Shown one piece after another: positions 42,301-45,808 of a stretch of DNA of 45,808 nt. The position numbers and the translations under genes were made by a program. Numbering within the stretch: position 1 is the stretch's first letter; the number at the start of each line of letters is the position of its first letter. The notes under the pieces were generated by a model, which was not told the DNA's origin, did no database searches, and was given only the letters and a program-made list of their open reading frames with translations. The DNA comes from an uncultured bacterium (GTDB lineage Bacteria > Patescibacteriota > Dojkabacteria > SC72), in the NCBI GenBank assembly GCA_903906305.1, contig CAIVJR010000007.1:1-45808 (forward strand), in the 5' to 3' direction.

Positions 42301-42306
42301 TACAAT
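42298..42306 (+). promoter_or_regulatory. Extended -10 promoter of adk
   Basis: TGGTACAAT, with a weak TTAAAC at an 18-base spacing. The predicted start near 42313 gives a leader of about 32 bases. It restores transcription downstream of the inserted transposase. Confidence 0.55.
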
Positions 42307-42344
42307 GGTTCTTGAATAAGCTAAGCTGCTAGAAATGAATTATT

Positions 42345-42992
42345 ATGAAAACAATACTACTTCATGGTCCTTCTGGATGCGGAAAAGATACACAAGCAGA
42401 TCTCTTGGTTGAAAATTTCGGATTCGAAAAGATAGTGACGGGTGAGATGTTCAGAACTATGTACGATATGGCTGATATAGATGGTATTAAAGCACATGAG
42501 ACATGGGGAAAAGGAATATTTGTACCTGATGATATAACATATAGAATGTTACCAAAGTGGCTTGCGAGGTTTAATCCTATAAAAGATTGGATATTTGTAT
42601 CTGTTGTAAGAAGCCAAGGACAAATAGCATTATTTGACAACCTTTTGAAAGAATCTAATAGAACTCTTGATGCTTTTGTACATTTCAAGCTCTCAGAGGA
42701 AGCTGCAATTGAAAGGATGGCTTTGAGATGGGTATGTCCTAATTGTAATCAGATCTATCATGAGAAATACAAGAAAGAACGTGTCCAGGGCTTTTGTGAT
42801 GCCTGCGGAATGAAATTAACACAGCGAGAAGATGATAAGCCAGAAAGGATAAAAAGTAGGCTAGAGGAGTACAACAGAACCATACAACCAATATTAGATG
42901 AGTACAGAAGCAGAGGAATTCTCATTGAAATCGATGCAAGTCCATCGATAGAGGAGATACAGAAGGAAATAATCACTAAATTGAACTTGTAA
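42345..42992 (+). CDS. adk: Adenylate kinase-family nucleoside monophosphate kinase
   Basis: 215 residues. It interconverts ATP, ADP and AMP. The P-loop is GPSGCGKDTQ (8-17), against the usual GxPGxGKGTQ, and TGEMFR (32-37) matches the NMP-binding entry. The usual DGFPR motif is replaced by VSVVR (85-89), though the Gln four residues after Arg is kept. The lid carries four Cys, C131/C134 and C151/C154, a probable zinc site. The usual secY-adk neighbourhood supports adk, but the altered motifs leave nucleotide specificity open. map (methionine aminopeptidase), normally next, is absent. Confidence 0.85.
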   Translation: MKTILLHGPSGCGKDTQADLLVENFGFEKIVTGEMFRTMYDMADIDGIKAHETWGKGIFVPDDITYRMLPKWLARFNPIKDWIFVSVVRSQGQIALFDNLLKESNRTLDAFVHFKLSEEAAIERMALRWVCPNCNQIYHEKYKKERVQGFCDACGMKLTQREDDKPERIKSRLEEYNRTIQPILDEYRSRGILIEIDASPSIEEIQKEIITKLNL

Positions 42993-43067
42993 ATACCTTC
43001 ATTTTTTGATATCCTTACCCTGTTCCGTTGTATATCACAAGAATCTATATCAAAATAGCATTTTGTA

Positions 43068-43096
43068 TTGAAAGAACGTCACTATTCTGATATAAT
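43068..43096 (+). promoter_or_regulatory. Promoter of the infA-rpoA segment (TTGAAA-17-TATAAT, extended)
   Basis: TTGAAA (43068-43073), exactly 17 bases ending TGA, and a perfect TATAAT (43091-43096). The predicted start near 43103 gives a 31-base infA leader. Because the promoter covers 43068-43096, the longer TTG-initiated reading of infA is ruled out. The preceding gap (42993-43067) holds a 9-bp inverted repeat, TTTTGATAT (43004-43012) / ATATCAAAA (43047-43055). Confidence 0.8.
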
Positions 43097-43133
43097 TCCT
43101 GAGATTCATTTACATAGAAAGAAAGACTGTACT

Positions 43134-43370
43134 ATGATCGATAGCAAAAAAGTTTACGAGTTTGAAGGGATAGTCAAAGAATGTCTTCCTAATACTCAAT
43201 TCGTAATTGAGATCGATGTAAATGGAGCTAAGCATGATGTGATAGGGTACCTCTCTGGAAAAATGCGAATGCATTTCATCAGAATTCTCGAAGGAGATAA
43301 GGTAAAGATAGAAATGACACCCTATGACAAGGAAAAGGGTCGAATTACTTTTAGATCAATGAATAAATAA
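43134..43370 (+). CDS. infA: Translation initiation factor IF-1
   Basis: 78 residues. An OB-fold protein that binds the 30S A site with IF-2 and IF-3. [19 protein letters not shown] and the end [20 protein letters not shown] with [13 protein letters not shown] are canonical. ATG 43134 is fixed by the promoter upstream and by the family length (about 72 residues); an upstream TTG is discarded. rpmJ begins one base after the stop. Confidence 0.96.
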   Translation: MIDSKKVYEFEGIVKECLPNTQFVIEIDVNGAKHDVIGYLSGKMRMHFIRILEGDKVKIEMTPYDKEKGRITFRSMNK

Positions 43371-43371
43371 A

Positions 43372-43488
43372 ATGAAAGTCCAAGCTTCTGTTAAAAAGAG
43401 ATGTCCCGATTGTTATTCCGTTAAGAGAGGTGGAAGAGTTTTCGTTTACTGTAAGAAGAACGCTAAGCATAAACAAAGACAAGGTTAA
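43372..43488 (+). CDS. rpmJ: Ribosomal protein L36, zinc-binding form
   Basis: 38 residues, too short for routine ORF calling but unmistakable. It reads [20 protein letters not shown] and ends HKQRQG. Cys11, Cys14, Cys27 and His33 form the C+ zinc ribbon. It sits in its normal place between infA and rpsM, one base after infA and 29 bases before rpsM. Confidence 0.95.
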   Translation: MKVQASVKKRCPDCYSVKRGGRVFVYCKKNAKHKQRQG

Positions 43489-43517
43489 TTTAACTTTTTA
43501 GTTTTTACAAATTTAAG

Positions 43518-43901
43518 ATGGCAAGAATCGCAGGAATAGAAGTAACAAATGAAAAGAAAATATGGATCTCCCTCATGGGAATTTACGGTATTGGTACAAA
43601 GCGAGCACATGATATTTGTAAAGATACAAACATTGACGAAAATACTTTAGTTAAAGATCTCTCCGAAGCTCAATTAGATGTAATCAGAAAATACATCGAA
43701 GAGAAGTATCAGGTAGAGGGAGCTTTAAGACAAGGCATATTCAGAGATATTAAAAGATTAAAAGATATTAGATGCTACAGAGGAATCCGACATAAATTGG
43801 GATTACCTGTAAGAGGTCAAAGAACAAGACACAATGCACACACAAGAAAAGGTAAGACCAGAGCAGTTGGTGGTTTAAAGAGAGTACTAGCTAAAACTTA
43901 A
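43518..43901 (+). CDS. rpsM: Ribosomal protein S13
   Basis: 127 residues. A 30S head protein contacting the P-site tRNA and forming bridges to the 50S. MARIAGIEVTNEKKIWISL opens it; YGIGTKRAHDIC and the end GQRTRHNAHTRKGKTRAVGG are canonical. Confidence 0.97.
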   Translation: MARIAGIEVTNEKKIWISLMGIYGIGTKRAHDICKDTNIDENTLVKDLSEAQLDVIRKYIEEKYQVEGALRQGIFRDIKRLKDIRCYRGIRHKLGLPVRGQRTRHNAHTRKGKTRAVGGLKRVLAKT

Positions 43902-43919
43902 CATCATTTAAATATTTTA

Positions 43920-44345
43920 ATGGCAGATACAAAGACAGCAAAAACAGCAAAAGTAGTGAAATCAACAAAGGTTGTAAAGAAGAAAGCAAAAAAGACTGTA
44001 AATACAGGAATGGCTTTTGTTCAATCAACATTTAACAATACAATTATCACATTAACAGATGAAGCTGGAGAAGTATTAGGACAAGGTAGCCCAAGTGCAG
44101 TTGGATTCAAAGGTGCTAAGAGAAGCACAGCATTCGCAGCAACTAAGGCAGCTACTGAAGTAGGAGAAAGAGTTGTTAAGAAATATGGATTAAAAGAAGT
44201 TAAGGCATTTATAGCTGGACCTGGAGCAGGCAGAAATGCTTCAATCAAAGGATTGGATGCAGCTGGAATCAAGATAACAATGTTGGTAGACAGAACACCT
44301 ATTCCTCATAATGGATGCAGACCAAGAAAAATACCAAGAAAGTAG
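43920..44345 (+). CDS. rpsK: Ribosomal protein S11
   Basis: 141 residues. A 30S platform protein near the Shine-Dalgarno helix. A Lys/Ala/Thr-rich N-terminal extension of about 25 residues precedes FVQSTFNNTIITLTDEAG. The end DRTPIPHNGCRPRKIPRK is intact. Confidence 0.97.
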   Translation: MADTKTAKTAKVVKSTKVVKKKAKKTVNTGMAFVQSTFNNTIITLTDEAGEVLGQGSPSAVGFKGAKRSTAFAATKAATEVGERVVKKYGLKEVKAFIAGPGAGRNASIKGLDAAGIKITMLVDRTPIPHNGCRPRKIPRK

Positions 44346-44370
44346 TTAATATTTTTAGATTTATATATAG

Positions 44371-44982
44371 ATGGGTAGATATACCGGACCAAAAGAAAAA
44401 CTAAGTAGAAGAGAGGGTGTGAATCTTCACCTTAAAGGTGAGAGATCATTCTCAGATAAAGCAGGATCAGTTAGAAGACCTTTTGCTCCTGGTCAACACG
44501 GTAATGATAGGAAAGCAAGATTATCCAACTACGGAATCCAACTAAGAGAAAAACAGAAAGTTAAAAGAACCTATGGATTAAGGGAAAGAAAGATGAAGAG
44601 TGTATACATGGAAGCAGATAGAAGAGCAAAGACAAGAAATACAGATAAAGGTTTAGAACTTTTGAAGATGTTGGAATTGAGATTAGATAATGTTGTTTAC
44701 TTAGCAGGATTAACACCATCAAGAGGTGCCGCAAGACAAGCAATTGTACACGGAAATATGATTTTGAATGGAAAGAAAATGTCTATACCTTCATATGAAG
44801 TAAAAGAAGGTGATACAGTGACTTTGAAATTGGCAAAACTTGCACCAGCACAGCAATTGTTCCCAACTCCTACATGGATAGAGAGAAAGGACTTGAGTTG
44901 TAAGGTATCAAGAATGCCTGTTAGAGAAGATATTGATGAGGGTATTAGAGAAAACCTAATCATTGAGTTCTACTCTAGATAA
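44371..44982 (+). CDS. rpsD: Ribosomal protein S4
   Basis: 203 residues. A primary 16S rRNA binder. It starts MGRYTGPKEKLSRREGVNL, lacks the N-terminal cysteines of the zinc-binding form, and keeps the S4 RNA-binding domain (LELRLDNVVYLAGLTPSRGA, about 90-109, then RQAIVHGNMILNGKKMSIPS). In many bacteria S4 represses the alpha operon. rpoA starts 18 bases after its stop. Confidence 0.97.
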   Translation: MGRYTGPKEKLSRREGVNLHLKGERSFSDKAGSVRRPFAPGQHGNDRKARLSNYGIQLREKQKVKRTYGLRERKMKSVYMEADRRAKTRNTDKGLELLKMLELRLDNVVYLAGLTPSRGAARQAIVHGNMILNGKKMSIPSYEVKEGDTVTLKLAKLAPAQQLFPTPTWIERKDLSCKVSRMPVREDIDEGIRENLIIEFYSR

Positions 44983-45000
44983 TTTTATATATACATCTAC

Positions 45001-45808
45001 ATGGAAGCTTTTAAAGATATTAAAGTAGTAATTAAAGAAGAAAACGAGAACTATGGAATGTTTGAAATATCTCCTCTCCCAAGAGGATATGGTCATACAT
45101 TAGGCAATGCATTGAGAAGAATCTTGTACTCCAGTCTAAAAGGAACAGGAATCACTAGTGTAAAAGTCAAAGGTGTAGATCATGAATATTCAACATTGGA
45201 CGGTGTTAAGGAAAATGTTGTAGATATCATCATGAATCTTAAGCAGATCAAATTTAAAACAGGTGTAGATGAGAAATTTACATGTAAGATCTCTGTAAAA
45301 GGAAAGAAAGTTGTAACAGCAGGAGACATTGAAGTATCTGGAGACCTAGAAGTAGTAAACAAAGACTTGGTATTAGCAACATTGACAGATGCAGGATCAA
45401 AATTAGAAATAGAATTAATAGTAGAATCAGGTGTTGGTTACAGAGATGTTAAAAATGCAGAAAGAAAAGAAGTTGGATTGATTCCTTTGGATTGTGATTT
45501 CACACCAATCGAAAAAATTAGCTTAAGTGTAGAGCAAGCTCGTAAGGGACAGGAAACTGACCTTGATGCTGTATTGCTTGGAGTCACAACCGATGGTAGC
45601 ATTACACCTAAAGATGCATTAGTAGAATCTTCAAAGATTCTTCAAGAATTCGCAGGCAAAGTAATGATCGCTATGGGAATGTCTCAGAAGGAAGTTGTTG
45701 AATTAGCAGAAGAAGCAAACAAAGCTGAAGTCGTTGCAGAAACAACATCTGAAGAGAGTGATGAAATTGGATCATGGAAAGTTGAAGACTTACCAATTTC
45801 TAAGAGAT
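45001..45808 (+). CDS. rpoA: RNA polymerase alpha subunit (3' end outside the window)
   Basis: 269 codons are present and the gene runs off the window. Alpha dimerises to nucleate RNA polymerase assembly. The N-terminal domain is complete: ISPLPRGYGHTLGNALRRIL (about 24-43) and GVGYRDVKNAE with the following LIPLDCDFTPIEKI segment. The reading stops within the start of the C-terminal domain (EDLPISKR). rplQ, the usual next gene, is beyond the edge. Confidence 0.96.
   Translation, partial: MEAFKDIKVVIKEENENYGMFEISPLPRGYGHTLGNALRRILYSSLKGTGITSVKVKGVDHEYSTLDGVKENVVDIIMNLKQIKFKTGVDEKFTCKISVKGKKVVTAGDIEVSGDLEVVNKDLVLATLTDAGSKLEIELIVESGVGYRDVKNAERKEVGLIPLDCDFTPIEKISLSVEQARKGQETDLDAVLLGVTTDGSITPKDALVESSKILQEFAGKVMIAMGMSQKEVVELAEEANKAEVVAETTSEESDEIGSWKVEDLPISKR

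Noticed and set aside
43068-43133. TTG-initiated 22-residue N-terminal extension of IF-1
   Set aside because: It lies over a near-consensus promoter (TTGAAA-17-TATAAT), and IF-1 family proteins start at the internal ATG 43134.
1-45808. CRISPR arrays, tandem direct repeats or prophage genes
   Set aside because: No regularly spaced direct repeats of 20-40 bases and no phage structural genes were seen.

Overview
The window reads as a low-GC (about one third GC by eye) bacterial chromosome segment from the Candidate Phyla Radiation (Patescibacteria). Reasons: a long S10-spc-alpha ribosomal operon that lacks rpmD (L30) and rpmC (L29), a short IF-2 with no N-terminal extension, an archaeal-type AspRS, a nearly gap-free layout, and envelope genes of a kind seen in these lineages. 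The phylum cannot be fixed from this window. I count 51 complete genes plus a 3'-truncated rpoA. No rRNA, tRNA or CRISPR array was found.

Layout. 1-900: two small accessory genes (unknown, ASCH domain). 955-9125: information processing, with aspS, nusA-infB, two unknown genes, rpsO and pnp. 9122-10860 (minus): two rRNA methyltransferases. 10949-22425: a same-strand block of seven envelope genes (FN3-type surface proteins, a VirB6/TrbL-like polytopic protein, a membrane-anchored M23 peptidase and others), probably one apparatus. 22445-28085: a PGRP-like/SH3 protein, a UvrD/PcrA helicase, an RpfB-like muralytic protein (minus) and a TPR protein. 28156-31655: fusA and tuf. 31721-45808: rpsJ through rpoA, interrupted after secY by a minus-strand Y1 (IS200/RAYT-type) transposase, after which adk and infA each have their own promoter.

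Most striking observation: EF-Tu and EF-G have both lost the Asp of the guanine-specificity motif NKxD (NKFG and NKIN), and both carry an Asp in place of the Ser of the G5 SA motif (GDAL and GDS). IF-2 in the same window keeps canonical NKCD/SGK. This looks like a coordinated rewiring of guanine recognition in the two elongation GTPases.

Expression signals are also unusual. Promoters share an extended -10 (TGnTATAAT-like). In at least four genes exactly 6 nt separate the -10 hexamer from the ATG, which predicts leaderless mRNAs. Translation genes instead have A/T-rich leaders, mostly without a Shine-Dalgarno. None of the 51 complete genes ends in TGA (39 TAA, 12 TAG).
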